A stretch of 64,000 nt of DNA from Flexithrix dorotheae DSM 6795 (GTDB lineage: Bacteria > Bacteroidota > Bacteroidia > Cytophagales > Flammeovirgaceae), in NCBI RefSeq assembly GCF_000379765.1, contig NZ_KB903431.1, forward strand, positions 449,788 through 513,787, given 5' to 3'. The position numbers were made by a program, and so were the translations under genes. A model generated the notes under the pieces. The model was not told the origin of the DNA and searched no databases. It saw only the letters and a list, made by a program, of their open reading frames with translations. Positions 56,270 to 64,000 of the stretch are shown here, in pieces (the first letter of the stretch is position 1; the number at the start of each line of letters is the position of its first letter).

Positions 56270-57229
56270 ATGCTATCAAGAATTGCGAATAATATTTTTT
56301 GGATGGGTAGATACATCGAAAGAGGTGAACATCTTGCCAGGTATAGTAGAGAACAATACTTTTCCACTCTGGATGCCCCAATTGCGATTAATAAAAAAAT
56401 GGCATTGAGTTCCATTTTAAGGATGTCAGGTGCTTATGACGATTACCTGGAAAAATACAAGACAGTAACCAGTGAAAATGTTTTTGATTTTTCAGCAAAA
56501 GATCCGGGAAATCTGGCCTCTATCCATTCTTGTATTAAAATTGCCAGAGAAAATGCCAGAAGCGCCCGATATAAGCTTTCAGCCGAGGCATATGAGGCTC
56601 TTAATAAATTATACCACTTTTCAAATAAATTCATTCAACAAAAAGTACCGGAAGAACAATGGTATGAATACTACCAGAGTATCATTAATGACACTTATAT
56701 TACCAAAGGGTTTATTACCAATACCCTCATGCGGGATGAAGTATGGTTGATAATCAATACTGGTGTGCATTTAGAAAAAGCCATTCAGGTAAACAGAATG
56801 ATTTTAACTAAATACCAGGATATCAATCATTTGGATAAGGAAAAACTAATTACTCCTGTAGAAAATTATTTCTGGGGCAATTTGCTTAAAAGTACCGATT
56901 GCCTTGATATTGTTAGAAGGGTTTACAAATGTGATGTGAGTAAAGACGTGGTGATGGACTTTCTGGTCTTGAACAAAAATTTCCCAAAATCAATTCTGCA
57001 CAATTTACAATCTGTAAACAGAAGTATAAACCGATTGAATCCCTCAAAAAGGACCAATATTCATTCTGTAGAGTTTTTTGGTGGCAAACTGGAAGCACAA
57101 TTAAAATACATGACTTTTGATGATATTAAGGAAAATGGTAACCCCAAAAAAAATATTGAACTCCTAAAAACCCTTCTTGATAAATTATATAAAATAGCTG
57201 ATTTGTTTGAAAAGCAATATCTTACCTAA
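56270..57229 (+). CDS. Alpha-E domain protein (COG2307)
   Basis: 319 residues, all-helical. It starts MLSRIANNIFWMGRYIERGEHLARY, the usual alpha-E opening, and contains Glu/Arg-rich helices (REQYFSTLD, NARSARYKLSAEAYEAL). It is always found with the permuted ATP-grasp and transglutaminase genes and is thought to be a partner in the same peptide-modification reaction, but its activity is not known. It lies 245 nt after the ATP-grasp gene and 107 nt before the transglutaminase gene. Confidence 0.9.
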   Translation: MLSRIANNIFWMGRYIERGEHLARYSREQYFSTLDAPIAINKKMALSSILRMSGAYDDYLEKYKTVTSENVFDFSAKDPGNLASIHSCIKIARENARSARYKLSAEAYEALNKLYHFSNKFIQQKVPEEQWYEYYQSIINDTYITKGFITNTLMRDEVWLIINTGVHLEKAIQVNRMILTKYQDINHLDKEKLITPVENYFWGNLLKSTDCLDIVRRVYKCDVSKDVVMDFLVLNKNFPKSILHNLQSVNRSINRLNPSKRTNIHSVEFFGGKLEAQLKYMTFDDIKENGNPKKNIELLKTLLDKLYKIADLFEKQYLT

Positions 57230-57336
57230 TCCATAAGGGTTAAAAACAAATTCCTTAACCAATGATTCACTTTATGCCTGTTTTATCATTCTGGCATTTG
57301 AACTTCAATTATTGAATTTTTTAAAATTAGAATTAT

Positions 57337-60300
57337 ATGGCTATACGTGTAGCAATTAATCATAAAACGAGGTATAAATACGATAAGCAGGTAATTTTAT
57401 CTCCACATACTTTCAGGTTGAGGCCAGCAGTACACAGCAGGACAAAAATTGAGGCCTATTCCCTAAAAATTTTACCCGAAACCCATTTTATTAACTGGCA
57501 GCAGGATCCTTTTGGAAATTACCAGGCTAAAGTAGTTTTTCAGGAACCCGCAAAAGAACTTGCCATTGAAGTGGAGGTAATCGCAGAACTTTCGGTTATC
57601 AATCCATTTGACTTTTTTCTGGAGGAATATGCCGAAACATTTCCTTTTAAATATGATGAGCAACTGAAAAAGGAACTTGTTCCTTACCTTGAAATCAAGG
57701 AGGATGGTCCGCTTTTGAAAGAATGGATTAAAAAAGTTGATCCTGATGATAGAAGAACCGTGGAGTTTTTGGTAAACCTCAACCGGAAATTATTTGAAGA
57801 TATAAAATATTCTATCAGGATGGAGCCGGGAGTTCAAACCTGTGAAGAAACTTTGGGCAAAGCCATAGGATCTTGTAGAGATTCAGCCTGGCTTTTAGTA
57901 CAGGTTTTGCGACATTTTGGTCTGGCGGCAAGGTTTGTTTCTGGTTATCTTGTACAATTAACTTCGGATGTGAAATCACTGGATGGTCCGTCCGGTCCAG
58001 AGGAGGATTTTACAGATCTTCATGCCTGGGCAGAAGTTTATGTGCCCGGTGCAGGTTGGATTGGTTTGGATGCCACTTCAGGGCTTTTTGCGGGTGAGGG
58101 ACATATTCCCCTGGCTTGCACCCCTGATCCTCAAAGTGCTGCTCCGGTTACTGGTGGATTCACTGGCCAGGCCACAACAGAATTCTTTTTTGAAAACACC
58201 GTAAAGAGGATTCACGAAGATCCAAGAGTTACCAAACCTTTTTCCGAAAATCAATGGGCGTCCATAAATGCTTTGGGAAAGAAGGTGGATGAAGACCTGA
58301 AGAAGAATGATGTAAGGCTCACCATGGGTGGCGAGCCAACTTTTGTCTCTATTGATGACATGGAATCTGCTCAGTGGAATACTGCTGCAGATGGACCTCA
58401 TAAACGTCAGTTAGCCAGTAAATTAATCAAAAGGTTGAGAGATAAGTTCGGTCCGGGAGGGTTGCTTCATTATGGGCAGGGTAAATGGTACCCTGGAGAG
58501 CCTTTACCCCGATGGCAGTTTTCCTGCTTCTGGAGAAAAGATGGAGAACCTATTTGGAAAAATGAGTTATTACTGGCAGATAATGCTACCGATTATGGTT
58601 TCAAAGATACACATGCCAAAAAGTTTCTTGAAAAGCTGGCCGATATTTTGGAGGCTCCCAGGGAGTTTATTTCCCCAGGTTTTGAGGATGTATTTTATTT
58701 TCTATGGAAGGAAGGAACCTTACCGGTTAATATAGATCCTCTGAAAACTAAACTGAAAGATCCTTTGGACAGGAAAGCGCTAATGGAACATTTGGAAAGA
58801 GGTTTGGATAAACCAATAGGGTTTATTTTGCCTTTAGAATGGAGCAGGTGGGAGCAAAAGTGGATTTTCGGAAAATGGCATTTTAGAAGAGGACATCTAT
58901 TTTTAATTCCGGGTAATTCACCCATGGGCTTAAGATTGCCGCTTGATTCGCTACCCTGGGAAAAAGAAAATAAAGCTGATCCAAAAGTTGAACAGAGTTT
59001 ATTTGAAGAATTGCCAGAATTAGGGAAGTTTCCCGATAAAAAAGCAATTGTTGGTAAGTCAAAAGAGGGAGGAAAAGAGCCAGATACAAAATCAAAAGCA
59101 ATCCCGGAAGGGGCAATTGTAAGGCAGGCGATTTGTGTAGAAGCCAGAGCAGGACGGCTTCATGTTTTCTTTCCTCCGCTTACTCACCTGGAGCATTACC
59201 TGGATTTAATTGCCAGAGTGGAGGACACTGCAGCAGCACTCAAAATGCCTGTGCTGATAGAGGGTTATGATCCTCCCAAAGATTACAGAATTCAAAAGCT
59301 TGTGGTTACCCCCGATCCTGGAGTGATTGAGGTTAACGTTCATCCGGTGAATTCATGGGAAGAACTGGTAAATAATACTGAAACCTTGTATGAGGAAGCC
59401 AGGTTAAGCAGGTTAGGTACCGAAAAGTTTATGCTAGATGGCAGGCACACGGGAACAGGTGGTGGGAATCATGTGACTTTGGGAGGAAAAACCCCATCTG
59501 ATAGTCCTTTGCTCAGAAGGCCGGATGTCTTGAGAAGTTTAATAACCTACTGGCAACATCATCCCGGCTTATCTTATTTGTTTTCCAGTGCTTTTGTCGG
59601 GCCTACTAGCCAGGCTCCTCGAGTGGATGAAGGTAGGGATGAAATGCTTTATGAATTGGAAATAGCCTTTAACCAAATTCCTGAAGAAGAGGGAAAGGTT
59701 CCTTTCTGGCTGGTAGACAGGTTGTTTAGAAACCTATTGATTGATATTACAGGCAATACCCACAGAGCTGAGTTTTGTATAGATAAGTTGTATTCCCCCG
59801 ATTCTTCTACAGGTAGGTTGGGAATTTTGGAATTACGTGCATTCGATATGCCTCCTCATGCCAGAATGAGCATTTTGCAGATGCTTTTAATCAGGGCATT
59901 AGTTTCCTGGTTTTGGGTGAAACCATATAAGAAAAAATTAATCCGGTGGGGAACAGAGTTGCACGATCGTTTTTTACTGCCGCATTATGTCAAACAGGAT
60001 ATGGAAGAAATTGTGAATGATTTGAAAGATGCAGGTTATCCATTTGAACTGGACTGGTTTGATCCCTTCTTCGAATTCCGCTTTCCACATTATGGAACCT
60101 CAACCTTTAAAAATATCCAGATTGAATTGCGAATGGCCATTGAACCATGGCATGTGTTGGGAGAAGAAATGGGTAACCAGGGAACAGCCAGATTTGTAGA
60201 TTCATCCCTTGAGAGACTTCAGGTGAAAATATCAGGATTGACAGGAGACCGGTATATTTTAACCTGTAACGGATGTCGGATTCCCTTAAGGAGTACCGGA

Positions 60301-60696
60301 ACCCATGGGGAGTATGTAGCAGGAATTCGATATAGGGCATGGCAACCACCTTCTGCACTTCATCCTAATCTTGGAGTTGATACACCCCTCAAAATAGATG
60401 TGGTGGATACCTGGAATAGCAAATCTATAGGTGGCTGCACTTATTATGTATCGCATCCCGGTGGAAGAAGCTATGATATTTTCCCGATTAACGCCTATGA
60501 AGCCGAAGGAAGAAGAATTAATCGGTTTTGGGATTTTGGTCATACCACCGGGCCTCTGGAAGTAAAACAGGGTAGTTCCGGTCAGTCCATCTATTTTGAG
60601 GAAAGAAGGATGGTAGTTCCTATGGATCCGCCTCCGTTATTAAAGAATCCTGAATTTCCCTATACACTCGATTTAAGACTTGCAAAGACTCTATAG
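57337..60696 (+). CDS. Transglutaminase-like protease fused to DUF2126
   Basis: 1119 residues, cytoplasmic (no signal peptide). The N-terminal transglutaminase-like domain has an intact Cys180 (GSCRDSAWLLVQVLR), His229 (DLHAWAEVYVPGAGW) and Asp245 (GLDATSG). A DUF2126 domain follows from about residue 300 to the end (RLTMGGEPTFVSIDDM, PGGLLHYGQGKWYPGEPL, TGTGGGNHVTLGG). Fusion of the two parts (COG1305 plus COG4196) in one chain is common in this system. The proteasome-like peptidase sometimes found with it is absent here. A charged linker at about 547-590 separates segments of DUF2126. Role inferred: hydrolysis or transfer in a small-peptide ligation pathway. Confidence 0.92.
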   Translation: MAIRVAINHKTRYKYDKQVILSPHTFRLRPAVHSRTKIEAYSLKILPETHFINWQQDPFGNYQAKVVFQEPAKELAIEVEVIAELSVINPFDFFLEEYAETFPFKYDEQLKKELVPYLEIKEDGPLLKEWIKKVDPDDRRTVEFLVNLNRKLFEDIKYSIRMEPGVQTCEETLGKAIGSCRDSAWLLVQVLRHFGLAARFVSGYLVQLTSDVKSLDGPSGPEEDFTDLHAWAEVYVPGAGWIGLDATSGLFAGEGHIPLACTPDPQSAAPVTGGFTGQATTEFFFENTVKRIHEDPRVTKPFSENQWASINALGKKVDEDLKKNDVRLTMGGEPTFVSIDDMESAQWNTAADGPHKRQLASKLIKRLRDKFGPGGLLHYGQGKWYPGEPLPRWQFSCFWRKDGEPIWKNELLLADNATDYGFKDTHAKKFLEKLADILEAPREFISPGFEDVFYFLWKEGTLPVNIDPLKTKLKDPLDRKALMEHLERGLDKPIGFILPLEWSRWEQKWIFGKWHFRRGHLFLIPGNSPMGLRLPLDSLPWEKENKADPKVEQSLFEELPELGKFPDKKAIVGKSKEGGKEPDTKSKAIPEGAIVRQAICVEARAGRLHVFFPPLTHLEHYLDLIARVEDTAAALKMPVLIEGYDPPKDYRIQKLVVTPDPGVIEVNVHPVNSWEELVNNTETLYEEARLSRLGTEKFMLDGRHTGTGGGNHVTLGGKTPSDSPLLRRPDVLRSLITYWQHHPGLSYLFSSAFVGPTSQAPRVDEGRDEMLYELEIAFNQIPEEEGKVPFWLVDRLFRNLLIDITGNTHRAEFCIDKLYSPDSSTGRLGILELRAFDMPPHARMSILQMLLIRALVSWFWVKPYKKKLIRWGTELHDRFLLPHYVKQDMEEIVNDLKDAGYPFELDWFDPFFEFRFPHYGTSTFKNIQIELRMAIEPWHVLGEEMGNQGTARFVDSSLERLQVKISGLTGDRYILTCNGCRIPLRSTGTHGEYVAGIRYRAWQPPSALHPNLGVDTPLKIDVVDTWNSKSIGGCTYYVSHPGGRSYDIFPINAYEAEGRRINRFWDFGHTTGPLEVKQGSSGQSIYFEERRMVVPMDPPPLLKNPEFPYTLDLRLAKTL

Positions 60697-60810
60697 GTTT
60701 ATTTTGAAAATCAGTGTTTGGGAAGATTTTTCAGCCATTAGTATTTAAATTTTTGATTAAAAGGTAAATGTCATAAGTTTGGCTTAATCGTAGCTATTCT
60801 TTAAACCACC

Positions 60811-61437
60811 TTGGAAAATCAAATTTTTTATTGGCAAAAAAACAGTAGGTTATTTCTACTATTACTGGTATTCTTATTTTTTGGATGTAAAAAAAAGGAT
60901 ACCAGTAAATTACCTTCCACAAATATCCATGTAGATAAAAAGGAAAAAACTGTAGTTGATTTTCTGAGTGCCCTTTCTGGAAAAACTGTTGAGGATAGAA
61001 TAAAAAATTTGATGCTGGTTTTTATGGATGGCGACTATCTTACCCAAAATTCCCTCTTTTATCTGGCTGGAATTAACCCGGTTCCAGAAGAAAATGAACG
61101 TTCCGATGTAGCAACTCAAAGGGCTATTCTAAAAAAAATTGAAAGAATAGAAAAGGAGGGGGATCACTTTAATATTGTTTTAACAGAGAGCACAAATATT
61201 GAGGAGACATTACCGATATTTGAAAGAAAGAATGGGGAATTAGAGAAGAAAATGGATTTGGATATTGTGGTTGCAGAAGATGCCAGGCTATACATTAGTC
61301 CTGTAAAAAATGGTGTAAAAGTAGATTTAGATAAAGTAAAAGTGGGTAAGGGGTTTTTCATGTTTTCCTTCCCTACGCTCATCATAAAAGATGATGATGG
61401 CTATATGTTGGGCTTGAAATTTTTTGTGGCCCGATAA
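60811..61437 (+). CDS. Lipoprotein of unknown function, TTG start
   Basis: About 208 residues from the TTG at 60811; no ATG precedes the signal peptide in this frame, so a TTG start is likely. The signal peptide ends in lipobox LFFGC. The mature part is Lys- and Asp-rich with repeated short strands near the end (LDIVVAEDARLYISPV, GKGFFMFSFPTLII). No family is recognised. It is monocistronic by position, between the transglutaminase gene and greA, and the hairpin before greA may be its terminator. Confidence 0.6.
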   Translation: MENQIFYWQKNSRLFLLLLVFLFFGCKKKDTSKLPSTNIHVDKKEKTVVDFLSALSGKTVEDRIKNLMLVFMDGDYLTQNSLFYLAGINPVPEENERSDVATQRAILKKIERIEKEGDHFNIVLTESTNIEETLPIFERKNGELEKKMDLDIVVAEDARLYISPVKNGVKVDLDKVKVGKGFFMFSFPTLIIKDDDGYMLGLKFFVAR

Positions 61438-61546
61438 AGAGAACTTTCCATTTTTTTGACAAAAACAGGGAAATAAATTGAACAATGAATTGAAAGAATC
61501 GATTAAAAAGAATATAAAAGAAGTTTTTTAAAACTTTAATAGTTGT

Positions 61547-61554
61547 TACTTTTG
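61547..61554 (+). promoter_or_regulatory. Candidate -7 promoter element upstream of greA
   Basis: TACTTTTG matches TAnnTTTG exactly. A transcript from here would begin about 130 nt before greA and pass through the hairpin at 61618-61657. No clear -33 TTG is seen. Confidence 0.35.
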
Positions 61555-61617
61555 AAAAAATTTTAATATTAAAGATTTAGTAATATTGAGGTAAAATTCC
61601 TAAATTTACCTACAGAG

Positions 61618-61663
61618 AAAGAGTAACGGCTCAATTTAATTTGAGTCGTTACTCTTTGTTTTT
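61618..61663 (+). terminator. Long hairpin with T tract before greA
   Basis: A 17-bp stem with one G-T pair (61618-61634 with 61641-61657) and a six-base loop is followed by GTTTTT. It lies 35 nt before the greA start codon. It may end the upstream lipoprotein mRNA, or a short RNA, or attenuate greA. Confidence 0.7.
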
Positions 61664-61691
61664 GATCATTTGAAACAAAAATTTTTTTATT

Positions 61692-62165
61692 ATGTCAGAA
61701 TATTCTTATTACACAAAAGAAGGATTAGAGAAGCTTAAGGCTGAATTGCAGGAATTAAAGACGAAGGGTAGGTCTGATATTGCAAAACAAATTGCTGAAG
61801 CCAGAGATAAAGGTGATCTTAGTGAAAACGCAGAATATGATGCCGCAAAAGATGCTCAGGGTTTGTTGGAATTAAAGATTTCTAAATTGGAACAAACGGT
61901 CTCAATGGCAAGGCTTATTGATGAATCTAAAATTGACAATTCAAAAGTTACCATTTTATCGAATGTCAAGATTAAGAATAAAGCCAACGGAATGGAATTT
62001 ACATATACAATTGTATCAGAAGAAGAAGCAAACCTGAAACAAAACAAGATTTCAGTGAAATCTCCATTTGGTGAAGGATTGCTGGGGAAAAAAGTTGGAG
62101 ATGTAGCCGAAATCAAAGCTCCAAGAGGCTCTCTGAAATTTGAGATATTAGATATCAGCAGATAA
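61692..62165 (+). CDS. greA: Transcription elongation factor GreA
   Basis: 157 residues, the family's usual length. The N-terminal coiled coil runs to about residue 75 and contains ARDKGDLSENAEYDAAKDAQ, with the acidic tip residues that rescue backtracked RNA polymerase. The C-terminal FKBP-like domain ends with SPFGEGLLGKKVGDVAEIKAP. It acts on RNA polymerase in the cytoplasm. It starts 29 nt after the T tract of a strong hairpin and is followed 95 nt later by the HIT gene. Confidence 0.96.
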   Translation: MSEYSYYTKEGLEKLKAELQELKTKGRSDIAKQIAEARDKGDLSENAEYDAAKDAQGLLELKISKLEQTVSMARLIDESKIDNSKVTILSNVKIKNKANGMEFTYTIVSEEEANLKQNKISVKSPFGEGLLGKKVGDVAEIKAPRGSLKFEILDISR

Positions 62166-62222
62166 TCAACTTAATTTTTCCAGATAACTCTTATTTTAAG
62201 GTCTTTCTTTAGGTTTAAATTT

Positions 62223-62230
62223 TAATTTTG
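62223..62230 (+). promoter_or_regulatory. Candidate -7 promoter element for the HIT gene
   Basis: TAATTTTG matches TAnnTTTG exactly, 30 nt before the chosen ATG. It overlaps the alternative upstream ATG, which argues for the downstream start. Confidence 0.4.
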
Positions 62231-62260
62231 TATGAAAATTTAAACCTAATTTTTTTTACT

Positions 62261-62659
62261 ATGGCTTCTATTTTTTCTAAGATTATAAAAGGTGAAATTC
62301 CTTGTCATAAAATTGCTGAAGACGAAAACTATTTCGCTTTTCTGGATATATTTCCTTTGGCTACCGGTCATGTTCTGGTCATTCCCAAAAAGGAGGTAGA
62401 TTATATTTTTGATCTGGATGATGAAACTCTTGGAGGATTGCATGTCTTTAGTAAAAAGGTAGCATTGGCTATAGAAAAAGCCATTCCATGTTTGAGAATC
62501 GGTACAGCAGTGGTGGGCTTGGAAGTTCCGCATGCTCATATTCATCTGGTTCCTCTAAATTCCATGCAGGATATCAATTTTGATAAGCCGAAATTGAAGC
62601 CCAGTCAGGAAGAATTGGAAAAAACTGCTGAAAAAATAAGAGGATTCCTGGAGATTTGA
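62261..62659 (+). CDS. HIT-family hydrolase
   Basis: Start chosen at the ATG at 62261 (MASIFSKIIKGEIPCHKI), which matches the usual family N-terminus; an in-frame ATG at 62228 lies within a promoter match. 132 residues, typical for a HIT protein. The histidine triad HAHIH is at residues 91-95 (HAHIHLVP), with GHVLVIPKKEV before it. These are nucleotide hydrolases or transferases acting on purine nucleoside phosphoramidates; the precise substrate is unknown. Monocistronic or co-transcribed with greA. Confidence 0.92.
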   Translation: MASIFSKIIKGEIPCHKIAEDENYFAFLDIFPLATGHVLVIPKKEVDYIFDLDDETLGGLHVFSKKVALAIEKAIPCLRIGTAVVGLEVPHAHIHLVPLNSMQDINFDKPKLKPSQEELEKTAEKIRGFLEI

Positions 62660-62732
62660 TTGAGATTTAGGTGAAAATCGATGATTTTAAGCTCAAATGA
62701 CAAATCAGAAGATTTTTTAACCAAAAGATTAA

Positions 62733-62762
62733 TTGTCATTTGAATAATAATTCCTAAATTTG
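62733..62762 (+). promoter_or_regulatory. Candidate full promoter of the DUF177-rpmF-fabH run
   Basis: TTG (62733-62735), a 19-nt spacer, then TAAATTTG (62755-62762) fit both elements of the Bacteroidota promoter. The GTG start of the DUF177 gene lies 24 nt downstream. Confidence 0.55.
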
Positions 62763-62785
62763 CGCTGCAAAAATTTAAGCTTGTT

Positions 62786-63343
62786 GTGGAAAGGTTTATA
62801 ATTGGATTAACAGGACTGAAAAACAAAAGCTACGAATTTAAATTCGAAGTCAATTCTTCATTTTTTGAACACTTTGAAAATGAGGTAATTGAAAAAAGTG
62901 ATTGTGAAGCAGTTGTTCATATAAATAAGTCTGAAACAATGCTGGAAGTACTTTTCCAAATTACTGGTGAAGTTACTTTAACATGTGACAGGAGTCTTGA
63001 AGAGTTTGGATTTCCTGTTGATATTTCGGAAAAAATATTTTTCAAATACGGAGAGGCTTATGATGAACTTTCCGATGAAATAATAATTATTCCACATAAC
63101 CAGCAGAAAATTGATTTTTCCCAGTTTATTTTTGAGTTTATTTTATTATCAATTCCAGTAAAAAAAATCCATCCGAAATTTAAGGATGAGGATAAAGAAA
63201 CTGAAGAAGAGGAGGAAGAGGGTAATATGATATACTCTACGAATAAGGCTGAAAAAGAAGACGCTGGACAGCAGAAGGAAGACGAAGATAAGGAAGTAGA
63301 TCCCAGATGGGAAAATTTAAAGAAAATAAAATTTAATAATTAA
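62786..63343 (+). CDS. DUF177 (YceD-like) protein
   Basis: 185 residues from a GTG start at 62786, just after a good promoter. The DUF177 core has a CDRSLEEFGFPV motif with the conserved Cys-Asp-Arg and an acidic, Glu/Lys-rich tail (about 135-165). The YceD family is linked to 23S rRNA maturation or ribosome assembly, and its gene is almost always next to rpmF, as here (12 nt). The GTG start is unusual but well placed. Confidence 0.9.
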   Translation: MERFIIGLTGLKNKSYEFKFEVNSSFFEHFENEVIEKSDCEAVVHINKSETMLEVLFQITGEVTLTCDRSLEEFGFPVDISEKIFFKYGEAYDELSDEIIIIPHNQQKIDFSQFIFEFILLSIPVKKIHPKFKDEDKETEEEEEEGNMIYSTNKAEKEDAGQQKEDEDKEVDPRWENLKKIKFNN

Positions 63344-63355
63344 AAACGGAAGAAA

Positions 63356-63547
63356 ATGGCGCATCCTAAGAGGAAAATTTCGAAACAAAGAAGAGATAAA
63401 AGAAGAAGCCACCAAAGTTTAAAACCTGCTCCAATAGCTGTTTGTGAAGTTACTGGTGAGCCTCACTTATGGCACAGAGCATATTGGTCGGAAGGAAAGC
63501 TTTATTACAAAGGAAAAGTAGTGTTAGAAAAAGAAGTAGCGGTATAA
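63356..63547 (+). CDS. rpmF: Ribosomal protein bL32
   Basis: 63 residues beginning [20 protein letters not shown], the standard bL32 N-terminus. Basic, cytoplasmic, part of the large ribosomal subunit. It lacks the zinc-binding Cys set (only one Cys, in VCEVTGEP), so it is the C-minus form. It lies between the DUF177 gene and fabH, but a terminator separates it from fabH. Confidence 0.96.
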   Translation: MAHPKRKISKQRRDKRRSHQSLKPAPIAVCEVTGEPHLWHRAYWSEGKLYYKGKVVLEKEVAV

Positions 63548-63570
63548 ACAGTTCTTTCTTTTTCAGAAAT

Positions 63571-63602
63571 AGGAGAAGTTTATTGGCTTCTCTTTTTTTT
63601 TA
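63571..63602 (+). terminator. Intrinsic terminator of rpmF
   Basis: GAGAAG and CTTCTC (63573-63578 with 63587-63592) form the stem, followed by ten T residues. It lies 24 nt after rpmF. Confidence 0.8.
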
Positions 63603-63775
63603 CCAAGAATTGTGTGAGGTTGTTATAATTTTTTTAATATAAAATTGGATTTATTGAATCTCATTTTTGATTTTGAAGGAGAAAATTTAATCTAAATTAA
63701 TTTCAAATTTTAGTTTTCCTTTAATACCTTGCAACCACACTCAAAAATACTAATTAAGACCTTTATATAATTTGG

Positions 63776-64000
63776 ATGAAGAAAGTTAGAGCTGTCATTA
63801 GGGGCATTGAAGGTTATTTACCAGATTATGTATTGACCAATCAGGAACTCGAAAAATTGGTGGATACTTCGGATTCGTGGATAACTGAAAGAACAGGAAT
63901 AAAGGAGAGGCGAATCTTGAAAGGGGAGAACATGGGAACTTCATATATGGGGATTAAAGCAGTGGAAAAATTGCTTAAGAAAACCGATACTTCAGCAGAA
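63776..64000 (+). CDS. fabH: 3-oxoacyl-ACP synthase III (KASIII), cut by the window end
   Basis: Only the first 75 codons are in the window. They read like the KASIII N-terminus: a start near [20 protein letters not shown], then [17 protein letters not shown], the family's characteristic WITxRTGI motif. The enzyme condenses acyl-CoA with malonyl-ACP to start fatty-acid synthesis. The catalytic Cys (near residue 113 in the family) lies beyond the window. The rpmF-fabH neighbourhood is conserved in bacteria; plsX, often between them, is absent here. Confidence 0.85.
   Translation, partial: MKKVRAVIRGIEGYLPDYVLTNQELEKLVDTSDSWITERTGIKERRILKGENMGTSYMGIKAVEKLLKKTDTSAE

Noticed and set aside
62228-62260. 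Upstream ATG as the start of the HIT gene
   Set aside because: It overlaps an exact -7 promoter match, and the family's N-terminus begins at the downstream ATG.

Overview
The window is one contiguous piece of a Bacteroidota chromosome, most likely from the order Cytophagales. It is AT-rich. It encodes a PorP/SprF-family membrane protein, proteins with C-terminal type IX secretion (T9SS) sorting domains, SprB-like repeats, a short (289 aa) primary sigma factor of the Bacteroidota type, and several upstream sites matching the Bacteroidota -7 promoter element TAnnTTTG. I see no tRNA, rRNA, CRISPR array, insertion sequence or prophage. Gene content is mostly chromosomal housekeeping and signalling, with a few accessory islands.

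Layout, left to right. 0-9.9 kb: small wHTH-like protein and DppC-type permease, RsbU-like phosphatase, PorP/SprF protein, caspase-like lipoprotein, RsiV-like (DUF3298) lipoprotein, primary sigma factor, recN. 10-18 kb (minus strand): metallo-beta-lactamase-fold hydrolase, small conserved protein, stand-alone receiver, 1741-aa hybrid histidine kinase, GNAT acetyltransferase. 18-20.3 kb: hexuronate operon (SDR mannonate oxidoreductase plus UxuA). 20.3-28.7 kb: zinc-ribbon/TPR protein, NtrC-type regulator overlapping its histidine kinase, an exported protein of eleven Ig-like repeats, a hypothetical protein. 29-32.8 kb: lutAB lactate-oxidation genes without lutC, and a 2-hydroxyacid dehydrogenase. 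32.8-42.6 kb (minus strand): a large TPR protein, a TonB-receptor-like barrel, a HU-HU-SPOR membrane protein, ExbB, ExbD, TonB and FolC, which looks like an envelope-energising cluster. 42.6-44.3 kb: gene-poor stretch with a receiver lacking its phospho-acceptor Asp.

44.4-50.1 kb (minus strand): a tight four-gene run (SprB-repeat/cytochrome c lipoprotein, DUF5777 barrel, Nmad3 nucleotide-modification-associated protein, DUF2071 protein), preceded by a GH13 enzyme that appears to have lost its export signal. 50.4-54.2 kb: duplicated-domain exported protein, vanadium-haloperoxidase-like secreted enzyme, DUF2459 protein. 54.5-60.7 kb: a three-gene peptide-ligation/transglutaminase module (circularly permuted ATP-grasp, alpha-E, transglutaminase-DUF2126). 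60.8-64 kb: lipoprotein, greA, HIT protein, and the DUF177-rpmF-fabH run, with fabH cut by the window end.

The best candidates for under-described biology are the Nmad3/DUF2071/cytochrome operon, the ATP-grasp/alpha-E/transglutaminase module, the signal-less GH13 enzyme with a T9SS tail, and the hairpins placed just upstream of exbB and greA. All functional statements rest on reading the sequence and recalled family knowledge; no searches were run.
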